Shown piece by piece: positions 24,632 to 33,365 of a DNA stretch of 64,000 nt (position 1 is its first letter; each line of letters begins with the position of its first letter). This stretch comes from an uncultured Muribaculaceae bacterium (lineage in GTDB: Bacteria; Bacteroidota; Bacteroidia; Bacteroidales; Muribaculaceae), in contig CAJUKZ010000001.1 in NCBI GenBank assembly GCA_910586995.1, positions 310,001-374,000 of the forward strand. Direction: 5' to 3'. The position numbers and the translations under genes are program-made. The notes under the pieces are model-generated. The model was not told where the DNA came from. It saw only the letters and a program-made list of their open reading frames with translations, and did not search any database.

Positions 24632-26497
24632 TCAGAAGTTTTGCAGGATCATCACCTGACGTGGTGCGAATGTCATTGTCTCACTGACTGTAACCGGCTT
24701 GCCGCTGATAATGTCGGTGAGAGTAGTGCCATAGGGCAATATCTCGCGTGTCCGCTCCATAGTTACGGTGTTGGATGAGTCGCGTCCGTTAAGCAGTACG
24801 ATCACTTCTTTATCGCCGAGTTTCCGTCGGTAGGCATATATTCCGTTCTGTGGCATGAAGTGGACGAGAGTCCCTCGGGCTATCACTTCGTTGGCGTCGC
24901 CTTTGCGCCAGTTGAGCAGATGGGAAATGTAGTCCCATGCTTCGTTTTGCAGTGGTGTGCGGCCCTCCTTGGTGAAAGCGTTCGTTTTGTCGCCGTGAAA
25001 TCCTCCGGGAAAATCGCGGCGCACATTTCCGTCGGTCACTTCTTTTGTTCCGGACATTAGTATCTCTGTGCCGTAGTAAATCTGGGGGATGCCTCGCGAT
25101 GTCAGCAGGAATGCGACAGCTTGTTTCCATACGTCCAGGCTGTCGGGGTCTTCGGTCAGGAAACGGTCTGTGTCGTGGTTGTCGAGGAATGTCAGGATCT
25201 TTTGCGGATCGGGATACAGGAAATCAAGCGACAGATGGTCGTATACCTTATTGAGCCCTCCCCAGGGATCGGTGTCGCCATTGAAGGCTTCTTTGCCGTT
25301 GAGGATGTAGAAGAAATCCATTACCGTGGGCAGGTGGGTATCTATGGGGTTGAGTTTGCTGCCGCTTTGCCAGAATGCCGATCCTGCCTCGTTGGCATAC
25401 CAGCATTCCCCCACGATGTTGAAATTGGGATATTCGTGAAGCACGTCCGCAGCCCAGTGGCTCATGGCCTGCATATCGGCATAGGGATAGGTATCCATTC
25501 GTATGCCGTCGATCTTGGACGACTCGATCCACCAGATCGAATTTTGTGTCAGATACTTCATCAGGTGCGGGTTGCGCTGGTTAAGGTCCGGCATGGCCGT
25601 TACGAACCATCCGTTAGTAGTGTGATCGAGGTCGTATTCCGACACGTATGGGTCGTGTACAGTGGATAGGCGGAAATTTGTCAGGTTATCTCCATCCGGA
25701 TGGTTATACCAGTCGGCCGACGGCATGTTTTTCATCCACGGATGCTCAGATCCGGAGTGGTTGAAGATCATATCCATTACGACTTTCATGCCGCGCGAAT
25801 GCGCCTCGCTGATCATGTTCTGCCAGTCGGCATTTGTGCCGAAGCGCGGATCTACCCTGTAGTAGTCAGTGGTCGCATATCCGTGGTATGAACCTCCGGG
25901 CATGTCGTTTTCAAGCACGGGGCATACCCACACGGCAGTCACTCCCAGCGAGTCGAGGTAGTCGAGGTGTTTAGTAATGCCTTTGATGTTGCCTCCGTGG
26001 CGTGCGTTTGGATCTGTGCGGTCGGCCGGAGCGGGGAATCTCATGCCGGTGTTGGTTTCTACGGTCTCTACGGCTTTATCCCGGGCGAATCGGTCAGGCA
26101 TAAGCAGATACAGGACATCTGAGGCATCGAATCCGCGGTATTCTTCCGGAGCCATGGTACGGCCCTTGAGTTCATATTTCACGGTCTGGTGTTTCTTGCC
26201 CATTGAAAATTCAATATCCATGATGCCCGGTTCTGTGTCCCGTCCTATCACGAGATAGAGGAATTTGTAGTCAGGATTGTCGAGGCTGATGTTTTCGGCG
26301 AGGCGTACACCGGGATAGTCGATGTTTATATCTGCCTTGGATATATCCTTGCCGCTTACCATCAGCTGAAGGGTGTCGCACTTCATTCCTGTCCACCAGT
26401 ATGGCGGTTCGATCTTGTCGACCAACGGATTGTGGTTAGCCCCGATGAGGCTTGCGCCCGCCATAAGGGCGAGCGACAGTAACGGGAATCGTTTCAT
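24632..26497 (-). CDS. Exported GH13 alpha-amylase (cyclomaltodextrinase/SusA-like)
   Basis: A 621-residue protein. A signal peptide (MKRFPLLSLALMAGASLIGA) is followed by an N-terminal beta domain of the cyclomaltodextrinase type (VDKIEPPYWWTGMKCDTLQL, about 25-115). The GH13 barrel has all catalytic segments: VVMDMIFNHSGSEHPW, KIDGIRMDTYPYAD (nucleophile Asp), NIVGECWYANEAG (acid/base Glu) and LTFLDNHDTDRFL. A C-terminal beta domain starts near 530. It hydrolyses alpha-1,4-glucan oligosaccharides, probably in the periplasm. It is a single-gene unit close to, but not part of, the glycogen cluster. Confidence 0.94.
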   Translation of the reverse strand: MKRFPLLSLALMAGASLIGANHNPLVDKIEPPYWWTGMKCDTLQLMVSGKDISKADINIDYPGVRLAENISLDNPDYKFLYLVIGRDTEPGIMDIEFSMGKKHQTVKYELKGRTMAPEEYRGFDASDVLYLLMPDRFARDKAVETVETNTGMRFPAPADRTDPNARHGGNIKGITKHLDYLDSLGVTAVWVCPVLENDMPGGSYHGYATTDYYRVDPRFGTNADWQNMISEAHSRGMKVVMDMIFNHSGSEHPWMKNMPSADWYNHPDGDNLTNFRLSTVHDPYVSEYDLDHTTNGWFVTAMPDLNQRNPHLMKYLTQNSIWWIESSKIDGIRMDTYPYADMQAMSHWAADVLHEYPNFNIVGECWYANEAGSAFWQSGSKLNPIDTHLPTVMDFFYILNGKEAFNGDTDPWGGLNKVYDHLSLDFLYPDPQKILTFLDNHDTDRFLTEDPDSLDVWKQAVAFLLTSRGIPQIYYGTEILMSGTKEVTDGNVRRDFPGGFHGDKTNAFTKEGRTPLQNEAWDYISHLLNWRKGDANEVIARGTLVHFMPQNGIYAYRRKLGDKEVIVLLNGRDSSNTVTMERTREILPYGTTLTDIISGKPVTVSETMTFAPRQVMILQNF

Positions 26498-26570
26498 CTT
26501 TTTGTCGGAAAAAAGTTTGGTTAAGATATAAGTATGATGGTTTTACTCCTCAATGGAGGGAAAATGATTG

Positions 26571-27035
26571 TCACGGAAGATATGGTCTGATGTCGCGTCC
26601 GTGCATGGCCATGTCGCGCAGCACGGTAGACGATAGCCATTCCAGTTCCGGCAGAGCTGGCAGAATCACAGTCTCAATGCCATTGCCAATACGCCGGTTG
26701 ACGTCGGCAAGCGTACGTTCGTACTCGAAATCTTTCACCGAGCGTGCTCCTCTGAGCAGGAATTCCGCGCCGTGCCGCCGTGCGGCGTCAACGGTCAGGT
26801 CGTTGTAGCAGGCAACTTCTACGCGCGGTTCATCTGCATATATCTTACGTATTGAGGCGGCACGTGACGCTACATCGGCTGGATCGGTTTTTTCGATATT
26901 TACTCCGATGCCGATCACTATCTTGTCGAACAACCGCAACCCGCGTTCCACTATGGAGTGGTGTCCTGCAGTATAGGGGTTGAACGAACCGGCGAAGAAA
27001 GCCGTGCGTAGGGTGTCAGGAGATCTGTGAGTCAT
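26571..27035 (-). CDS. coaD: Phosphopantetheine adenylyltransferase
   Basis: 154 residues from the ATG at 27035 (MTHRSPDTLRTAFFAG). It makes dephospho-CoA from 4'-phosphopantetheine and ATP, the next-to-last step in CoA synthesis. The nucleotidyltransferase motif FAGSFNPYTAGHHSIVERG holds the T/HxGH signature, with Asn-Pro where many members have Asp-Pro. Further on, FLLRGARSVKDFEYE and LPALPELEWLSSTVLRDM are family blocks. It overlaps the end of parE by 20 bases in a different frame, so it is co-transcribed with parE. Confidence 0.94.
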   Translation of the reverse strand: MTHRSPDTLRTAFFAGSFNPYTAGHHSIVERGLRLFDKIVIGIGVNIEKTDPADVASRAASIRKIYADEPRVEVACYNDLTVDAARRHGAEFLLRGARSVKDFEYERTLADVNRRIGNGIETVILPALPELEWLSSTVLRDMAMHGRDIRPYLP

Positions 27036-28950
27036 CTTCAACTACAAGATTGTCTATTATGAAATTCTGGCGTTCCATTGTGTTTTTGCCCATGTAAAAT
27101 TCAAGAAGTTCGGCCACGCCGTCCTCTTTCTTGAGCGTAACACGGTCGAGGCGCATGTTCTCGCCTATGAACTCGCGGAATTCGTCGGGGGATATTTCAC
27201 CCAGACCTTTGAATCGTGTGATCTCGGCATTAGCTCCGAGTTTAGCGATGGCATCGACGCGTTCCTGGTCGGTATAGCAGTAATATGTCTCGCTGTCGGT
27301 CTTTGTCTTCTTGCCTGAGCGCTTGGATGTGAGTTTGTTGCGCACACGGAACAGTGGCGTCTGGAGCACGTAGACATGTCCCTGCTTGATCAGGTCTGGG
27401 AAAAACTGCAGGAAGAAGGTGATCATCAGCAGGCGTATATGCATACCGTCCACATCGGCATCGGTCGCTATTATGACGTTGTTGTAGCGCAGGTCCTCAA
27501 TGTCGTTTTCGATGTTGAGCGCGGCCTGGAGCAGATTGAACTCATCGTTAGTGTACACGACCTTGCGAGTGAGTCCGTAGGTGTTCAGCGGTTTTCCCCT
27601 GAGCGAGAATACAGCTTGTGTATTCACATCGCGTATTTTTGTGATGCTGCCGGTTGCGGAGTCGCCCTCGGTGATGAACAGCGATGATGCCTGCTTCAGA
27701 GCCTCGTCGCCTCTTGCATCGCTCAGGTGCACACGGCAGTCGAAAAGTTTCTTGTTGTTGATGCTTACTTTCTTTGCTTTCTCACGTGCGATTTTGGCTA
27801 CACCTGCTATGGCTTTGCGTTCCTGTTCGTTTTTCTGTATTTTCTCTAATATGGCCTTTGCCGTGGTCTCGGTGTTGCGGTGCAGGAAGTTGTCGAGTTC
27901 ACGTTTGAGAAAGTCGCTCATGAATTTGGCCACAGTAGGACCGTCGGGTCCCATGTCGCGTGATCCGAGTTTTGTTTTGGTCTGTGACTCGAACACAGGT
28001 TCTTCCACCTTTATGGCAACGGCGGCTATCATGCCGTTGCGGATGTCGGACGGGTCGAAGTTTTTTCCGAAAAATTCCTTTATGACGCGTGATACCGCGT
28101 CTTTGAATGCTGTCAGGTGCGTGCCACCCTGCGTGGTATGCTGTCCGTTGACGAAACTGTAGTATTCCTCACCATATTGGTTTGCATGAGTGAATGCTAT
28201 TTCTATGTCGTCGCCGCGCAGGTATATCGGCTCGTAGAGAGGTTGGCCCGACATGTTGTCTTTGAGCAGGTCGAGCAGTCCTCCGCGCGAGGTCATTCGC
28301 CTTCCATTATATATGATGGACAGTCCGGTATTGAGATACGTATAGTTCTTCAGCATCGGTATTATATGCTCTGAATCATAGACGTATCCTCGGAAAAGAG
28401 TATTGTCGGGGGTAAATTGCACGAAAGTGCCGTTTGGCTCGTCGGTAGGAGTCAGTTCGCTCTGCATCACAAGCTCGCCTCGGCTGAATCGTGCGGTCTT
28501 CATCATTCCGGACCGTACGCTGCGCACCTCAAAGTCGTTGCTCAATGCGTTTACAGCCTTGAGGCCTACACCGTTAAGACCTACTGATTTCTTGAATGCC
28601 TTGTTGTCGTATTTTGCGCCGGTATTCATCCGCGAAACGGCATCCACTACATCGTTGAGCGGTATTCCGCGCCCGTAGTCGCGTATGGTGACGGTGGTTT
28701 CGGTGACGTCGACAATTATTTTCTGCCCGAAACCCATTGTAAATTCGTCGATAGAGTTGTCTATCGTCTCTTTGAGAAGCACATAAATGCCGTCGTCGGC
28801 GTTTGTTCCGTCGCCGAGTTTGCCTATGTACATGCCCGGGCGCAGGCGTATGTGTTCGTTCCATGTCAGGTGTGTCAGCCCTTCGTATACACTGTCTGTA
28901 GCCGCTGGACTTATGTTGTCCCTATCTTTGTCGTCTGTAAAGTCTTCCAT
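27016..28950 (-). CDS. parE: DNA topoisomerase IV subunit B
   Basis: 644 residues from the ATG at 28950 (MEDFTDDKDRDNIS). An upstream in-frame start would lie before the predicted transcription start and is rejected. The GHKL ATPase domain includes KETIDNSIDEFTMGFG, RDYGRGIPLNDVVDAVS and GLNGVGLKAVNALS. The transducer domain has FVNGQHTTQGGTHLTAF. The TOPRIM domain has FITEGDSATGSITK and IIATDADVDGMHIRLL. It forms the decatenating topoisomerase with ParC, which is not in the window. A LEHLR-type GyrB tail is absent, supporting ParE over GyrB. Confidence 0.93.
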   Translation of the reverse strand: MEDFTDDKDRDNISPAATDSVYEGLTHLTWNEHIRLRPGMYIGKLGDGTNADDGIYVLLKETIDNSIDEFTMGFGQKIIVDVTETTVTIRDYGRGIPLNDVVDAVSRMNTGAKYDNKAFKKSVGLNGVGLKAVNALSNDFEVRSVRSGMMKTARFSRGELVMQSELTPTDEPNGTFVQFTPDNTLFRGYVYDSEHIIPMLKNYTYLNTGLSIIYNGRRMTSRGGLLDLLKDNMSGQPLYEPIYLRGDDIEIAFTHANQYGEEYYSFVNGQHTTQGGTHLTAFKDAVSRVIKEFFGKNFDPSDIRNGMIAAVAIKVEEPVFESQTKTKLGSRDMGPDGPTVAKFMSDFLKRELDNFLHRNTETTAKAILEKIQKNEQERKAIAGVAKIAREKAKKVSINNKKLFDCRVHLSDARGDEALKQASSLFITEGDSATGSITKIRDVNTQAVFSLRGKPLNTYGLTRKVVYTNDEFNLLQAALNIENDIEDLRYNNVIIATDADVDGMHIRLLMITFFLQFFPDLIKQGHVYVLQTPLFRVRNKLTSKRSGKKTKTDSETYYCYTDQERVDAIAKLGANAEITRFKGLGEISPDEFREFIGENMRLDRVTLKKEDGVAELLEFYMGKNTMERQNFIIDNLVVEDDSQIS

Positions 28951-28971
28951 GCGTAAATGCTTTCTCACACG

Positions 28972-29002
28972 CAAAGTTACAAAAATAAAGCGACAAATCA
29001 AA
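28972..29002 (-). promoter_or_regulatory. Promoter of parE-coaD
   Basis: On the minus strand: TTTG (28999-29002), 19 bases, TAACTTTG (28972-28979). The -7 box ends 22 bases before the ATG at 28950, so the leader is short. Confidence 0.7.
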
Positions 29003-29091
29003 CTGCACGTCAGTGTGTATAGTGCCTTTGGGCTGTATCGGTCAGGTTATGCTTTTAACACAAAGATACACCGTCTATCAAATATTTTTTC

Positions 29092-29099
29092 TACCTTTG
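29092..29099 (+). promoter_or_regulatory. -7 box of lptD
   Basis: TACCTTTG on the plus strand, a full match to TAnnTTTG. It predicts transcription from about 29105, upstream of the TTG start at 29132. No clear TTTG is seen at the -33 distance. Confidence 0.55.
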
Positions 29100-29131
29100 C
29101 CAATCCAATCGGAAACGTACATTCATCCAGC

Positions 29132-32011
29132 TTGAAACGATCGGCTCTATATATATTTTCATTGGCTGTGACTCTGGTTCTGGCGTCGGCTCTTGCTTCC
29201 TGCGGCTCGCATCGGCGTGTCCGTACGCAGACACATGAGCGCGCATCTGTACCTGCCGGGTTGCATGATTCTTTATGGAGATTGAATGCGGCATCCGAAG
29301 ATGCGACAAATGAGGATATTACGATCGATATGCCGTATGCTGTGGCTGATACATCAGATCGTGCCACGGTGATTGATTCGTTGCTTAAGCCATTGGACCG
29401 GATATCAGCGGATACTCTGACGGTCGACAGTATGCTCAGTGCAGACAACGAATACCGGCCTAAGAAATCAAGGATAGTGAGGAAGAAAGTGGATCTTGAC
29501 CATTCGGTGACGTTCACTTCCAGTGACTCTCTCATACTCGTGCGTCGCGACAGTGCTTTTATGTATGGCAATGCGGTGGTGACGTATGGCGATATGCAGC
29601 TCGATGCCGCGCAGATTGATGTGGACATCAATGGTAATACGGTATTTGCGCAGGGCCGTCCCGACTCTATCGGAGAGCTTGTGGAAACTCCTGTTTTTCA
29701 GCAGGGAAGCACCAAGTATGAGACAAACACAATGCGCTACAATTTCGACACCGGCAAGGGATTCATCACCGATGTGATCACACAGCAGGGCGATGGGTTC
29801 ATTACCGGCGGTACAACCAAAAAGACCAACGACGACATCTACTACATGAAGCAGGTGCGCTATACGACCTGTGACCAGCATGACGATCCGCACTTCTGGC
29901 TTCAGCTTACAAAGGCAAAGATGCGTCCGGGCAAGGACGTCATCACCGGACCTGCATATATGGTGCTCGCCGGCCTGCCGCTTCCGCTGGCTGTGCCTTT
30001 CGGCTTCTTCCCCTTCAACGAACGTTATTCATCCGGTGTCATAGTGCCGACTTTCGGCGATGACTACCAGCGCGGATTCTATCTCAGCGACGGCGGATAT
30101 TATTTCGCGATAAATGACAATATGGATCTTGCGCTTACTGGTGAGATATACACAAAAGGTTCTTGGGGATTGCGTGCGCAGTCGACGTATGTGAAGCGCT
30201 ACAAGTATTCCGGAAACTTCAACATCAGCTATCTCAACACCATCACAGGTGAGAAAGGCTCGCCTGACTACGCCAAGCAGACCAACTTCCAGATATTGTG
30301 GAGTCACTCTCAGGATGCCAAGAACAATCCGAATATGACACTGAGTGCTTCGGTCAACTTCACCACCAGCGGATATTCGCGCAATGACTTGAATTCATAT
30401 TATTCGTCGGCATTCACTGAAAACACCAAAAGCTCGACCATCAACATGACTTATCGTTTCCCCCGGTCGAAATGGTCGTTGTCCACGACGATGAATGTGA
30501 GCCAGCGCACACAGGACTCCACGCTGTCGGTCTCGTTCCCTAACCTGACCATCACGATGAGCCAGACATACCCGTTCAAGCGCAAGCGTGCTGTCGGCGA
30601 TGAGAAGTGGTATGAGAAGATACGCATGAGCTATTCCGGACAATTCCAGAATTCTCTGACATCCAAGCAGGATGAATTTTTCAAAAAGAGTCTGATCAAG
30701 GATTGGCGCAACGGATTCCGTCACAGCATTCCTATTTCGGCTACTTTTAACCTGTTCAAATACTTCAACTTCACACCTTCGGTCAATTTTACAGACCGAA
30801 TGTATACGACAAAGGTGCGCAGGCAGTGGGATCCGAATGCTTCGGCCGAGATCGCGGACACGTCCTACAATTTCTACAACGTCTGGGACTTCAGTGCGTC
30901 AGTGTCGTTCGATACCAAGATCTATGGTTTCTGGAAGCCGGCACGTTTCCTGGGCGACAAGGTAAAAATGATACGCCACGTGCTGACGCCTACGGTTTCT
31001 TTTTCAGGTGCTCCTGACTTCGGGTCAAGTTTCTTTGGATATTATGGCTCGTATCAATATCCTGATGCAAACGGTGAGATGCAGACCCGTACCTACTCCA
31101 TGTTCCCGAATGCTCTTTATGGTGTGCCGTCGCAAGGTAAGTCCGGAACTTTGTCGTGGAGTCTGGCCAATAACCTTGAGATGAAGGTCCGCTCCGACAA
31201 CGATTCCATCGGCGAAAAGAAAATATCGCTGATTGAGAATTTCACGGTGAGCCAGAGCTATAACTTTGCTGCTGACTCGCTCAATTGGTCAAATATCAAC
31301 ACATCGTTGATGCTAAGGCTTGTCAAGAACTTCAACCTGAACCTGTCGGCCACATGGGATGTGTATACCTACCAGCTTAACTCGGCCGGTAATCCCGTGC
31401 GTGTCAATATTCCGCGCTGGCGTGCAGGCAAGGGACTGGGTAAACTTTCGTCCACCGGTACGTCGTTCTCTTACACTTTCAACAACAACACTTTCAAAAA
31501 GAAAGACAATAACAAGAAGAAAAATCAGGGCGATCCTGATACGGACGATCCTGCAATGACACGTAATAATGATCCTATGAGGCGCAACGGTCAGGATAGC
31601 CACGACGGTGATTCAGACCTTGAACTCACCGATGAGGGCTACGTGAAGTGGGAATGTCCGTGGAGTCTTACGATGAACTATTCCGTGAATTATTCATACG
31701 GATCGTTCAACTACGACAAACTTGAATACAACGGACGTATAACCCAGAATCTTAGTTTTTCGGGCAATATACGGCCTACGCCCAACTGGGCTTTCTCGTT
31801 CTCTGCATCGTATAACTTCGATACGCACAAACTCGCCTATATGAACTGCAACATATCGCGAGACCTGCACTGCTTCACAATGACGGCCTCGTTCGTGCCG
31901 GTAGGACCTTACAAGAGCTACAACTTCCATATTTCGGTCAAGTCGTCTCTATTGTCAGACCTCAAGTATGACAAGCGTTCGTCGCGCTCCAACGGTATCA
32001 CCTGGTATTGA
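29132..32011 (+). CDS. lptD: LptD-like LPS-assembly outer-membrane protein, TTG start
   Basis: 959 residues from the TTG at 29132. This start gives a clean export signal (M-KRSALYIFSLAVTLVLASALASC) and lies about 25 bases after the predicted transcription start. The frame stays open upstream, but there it overlaps parE and lies before the promoter. ASC at residues 22-24 could be a lipobox. Residues ~130-260 form the OstA/LptA-like jelly roll (RRDSAFMYGNAVVTYGDMQL). The rest is a large barrel beginning LPLAVPFGFFPFNERYSSGV, with many aromatic-ended strands and a Lys/Asp-rich loop near 785-830. LptD inserts LPS into the outer leaflet. Confidence 0.88.
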   Translation: MKRSALYIFSLAVTLVLASALASCGSHRRVRTQTHERASVPAGLHDSLWRLNAASEDATNEDITIDMPYAVADTSDRATVIDSLLKPLDRISADTLTVDSMLSADNEYRPKKSRIVRKKVDLDHSVTFTSSDSLILVRRDSAFMYGNAVVTYGDMQLDAAQIDVDINGNTVFAQGRPDSIGELVETPVFQQGSTKYETNTMRYNFDTGKGFITDVITQQGDGFITGGTTKKTNDDIYYMKQVRYTTCDQHDDPHFWLQLTKAKMRPGKDVITGPAYMVLAGLPLPLAVPFGFFPFNERYSSGVIVPTFGDDYQRGFYLSDGGYYFAINDNMDLALTGEIYTKGSWGLRAQSTYVKRYKYSGNFNISYLNTITGEKGSPDYAKQTNFQILWSHSQDAKNNPNMTLSASVNFTTSGYSRNDLNSYYSSAFTENTKSSTINMTYRFPRSKWSLSTTMNVSQRTQDSTLSVSFPNLTITMSQTYPFKRKRAVGDEKWYEKIRMSYSGQFQNSLTSKQDEFFKKSLIKDWRNGFRHSIPISATFNLFKYFNFTPSVNFTDRMYTTKVRRQWDPNASAEIADTSYNFYNVWDFSASVSFDTKIYGFWKPARFLGDKVKMIRHVLTPTVSFSGAPDFGSSFFGYYGSYQYPDANGEMQTRTYSMFPNALYGVPSQGKSGTLSWSLANNLEMKVRSDNDSIGEKKISLIENFTVSQSYNFAADSLNWSNINTSLMLRLVKNFNLNLSATWDVYTYQLNSAGNPVRVNIPRWRAGKGLGKLSSTGTSFSYTFNNNTFKKKDNNKKKNQGDPDTDDPAMTRNNDPMRRNGQDSHDGDSDLELTDEGYVKWECPWSLTMNYSVNYSYGSFNYDKLEYNGRITQNLSFSGNIRPTPNWAFSFSASYNFDTHKLAYMNCNISRDLHCFTMTASFVPVGPYKSYNFHISVKSSLLSDLKYDKRSSRSNGITWY

Positions 32012-32120
32012 TACTTTTGTGCTGTAGTAGCGAACCATTGACCACGTGAATAGAAAACACACGTAGCCTTCAGTTTTTAGACACACATCAACTAATAATA
32101 CTAAATTAATCTTTATCGAA

Positions 32121-32654
32121 ATGAGAAAATCAGAAGTAATGAATCCCGGTATATTGGGATTAGTCAGAAAGGTATTTGCATTTATGTTCTTGGCATTGGC
32201 TGTTGTCTCCTGCGGTGGTGATGATGAGCCTGATGGCGGAGACAAGGATCAGGATACGCCAGTCGACTATGCCGAAGCGATTTCAGGGAAATGGATATGC
32301 ATAAAGGCTGATTTGCTTGATGCTGCCGGTGGTATACAGGAAACAATCTCATTCAACGGCTATACCTATAAAGCATGCCGCTTTACAGTTTCAGACAAGA
32401 ATAACCTGAAGGCTGAATGGATGTCCTATCCGTCGTTCAGTGTAGTGGAGACGCTTAATCTGAAGCTCGACGGAGAACGCATCACCAAGGATGGTGTACT
32501 GTATGGTACAATAACCAATTATTTGGAGAATGGAAAATATGGCACGCTTCCAGAAATAGAGATAAAGTGGGAGCCTGTGGCAGTTCCTTTCAACCTTGGC
32601 TATACAGACCATCCGACCTCATGCTACTATATGGATGCAAGTTGGGCGATTTAA
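32121..32654 (+). CDS. Small lipoprotein of unknown function
   Basis: A 177-residue protein. The signal ends AVVSC with Cys31, followed by GGDDEPDGGDKDQ, the acidic/Gly spacer typical of Bacteroidota surface-exposed lipoproteins. The remaining domain of about 120 residues begins ISGKWICIKADLL and has regular beta-strand pattern with Tyr and Trp residues, similar in outline to small lipocalin-like domains. No specific family is recognised. A TACTTTTG at 32012-32019, immediately after the lptD stop, could be its -7 box, giving a leader of about 100 nt. An ATG at 32139 is an alternative start that still leaves a signal. Confidence 0.75.
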   Translation: MRKSEVMNPGILGLVRKVFAFMFLALAVVSCGGDDEPDGGDKDQDTPVDYAEAISGKWICIKADLLDAAGGIQETISFNGYTYKACRFTVSDKNNLKAEWMSYPSFSVVETLNLKLDGERITKDGVLYGTITNYLENGKYGTLPEIEIKWEPVAVPFNLGYTDHPTSCYYMDASWAI

Positions 32655-32707
32655 TAGCTGATATAGTAACAACATCCGCCAATAATTTATTCAAATAGAA
32701 TAAAAAT

Positions 32708-32738
32708 AGCGCTGCAATTCTTCGTGGATTGCAGCGCT
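32708..32738 (-). terminator. Terminator of tRNA-Arg (bidirectional hairpin)
   Basis: AGCGCTGCAAT (32708-32718) pairs with ATTGCAGCGCT (32728-32738), a perfect 11-bp stem. On the minus strand it is followed by ATTTTTATTC, so it ends the tRNA transcript. It may also serve the lipoprotein gene on the plus strand. Confidence 0.8.
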
Positions 32739-32748
32739 TTGTGTTCTG

Positions 32749-32820
32749 TACCCCGAAGGAGAATCGAACTCCTATCTAAAGTTTAGGAAACTTCTATTCT
32801 ATCCGTTGAACTATCGGGGC
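32749..32820 (-). tRNA. tRNA-Arg, anticodon CCU
   Basis: A 72-nt cloverleaf on the minus strand: acceptor GCCCCGA/TCGGGGT (with a G-U end pair), D-arm GTTC/GAAT, anticodon stem GAAGT/ACTTT with loop TTCCTAA, T-arm AGGAG-TTCGATT-CTCCT. The anticodon is CCT, reading AGG. The 3' CCA is not encoded. Confidence 0.93.
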
Positions 32821-32846
32821 AACTTTACAGCGTACAAAGTTACATT

Positions 32847-33347
32847 TTAAATTCGAGATAGACAAATGAATCTGTAACGTAAACCGTTGCCGGGATCAGT
32901 GGTCCATTCTCCCAGATCGTCGGTTCTCCATTTGTCTGCACCGTATTCGGGGAAGAAGGTATCTGCGTCGGCAGGTGGGGCTTCGTCTATCTCAGTCAGC
33001 AGCAGACGGTCGGCCATGCCTATGGCTGACGCATAGATCTGTCCGCCTCCTATGATGAAAGCTTCGTCGTCCGGGGCAAGTGCGGTGATTGCTTCCTCAA
33101 GCGATGTGAATACTTCCGCACCGGGTGCATTGCATGCGTTGCCACGGCGGCTAATGACCATGTTGCGGCGTCCGGGAAGCGCACCTTTAGGCAGCGACTC
33201 GAAAGTCTTGCGCCCCATGATTATGGGATGTCCCATTGTCAGGGCCTTGAACCGGCGCAGGTCGGCGCTTATGTGGTGGATCAGATCGCCTTGGCGTCCG
33301 ATGGCTCTGTCTTGTGTCAGAGCTGCTATTATTGATATTGTAGGCAT
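32847..33347 (-). CDS. folA: Dihydrofolate reductase
   Basis: A 166-residue enzyme that reduces dihydrofolate to tetrahydrofolate with NADPH. Typical blocks are ISIIAALTQDRAIGRQGDLI, a following GHPIIMGRKTFESLP, LPGRRNMVISRR, and AFIIGGGQIYASAI (the NADPH-binding GG). It lies 18 bases after thyA, which makes the dihydrofolate that this enzyme recycles; the two are a classic functional pair. Confidence 0.96.
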   Translation of the reverse strand: MPTISIIAALTQDRAIGRQGDLIHHISADLRRFKALTMGHPIIMGRKTFESLPKGALPGRRNMVISRRGNACNAPGAEVFTSLEEAITALAPDDEAFIIGGGQIYASAIGMADRLLLTEIDEAPPADADTFFPEYGADKWRTDDLGEWTTDPGNGLRYRFICLSRI

Positions 33348-33365
33348 ACTGCGAGATGATATAGG

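Noticed and set aside
28787..29131. N-terminal extension of LptD by 115 residues
   Set aside because: It is antisense to the parE start region and upstream of the predicted transcription start.
29468..31930. Long minus-strand frames opposite lptD
   Set aside because: Shadow frames of a strongly coding gene; no promoters, signal peptides or recognisable domains.
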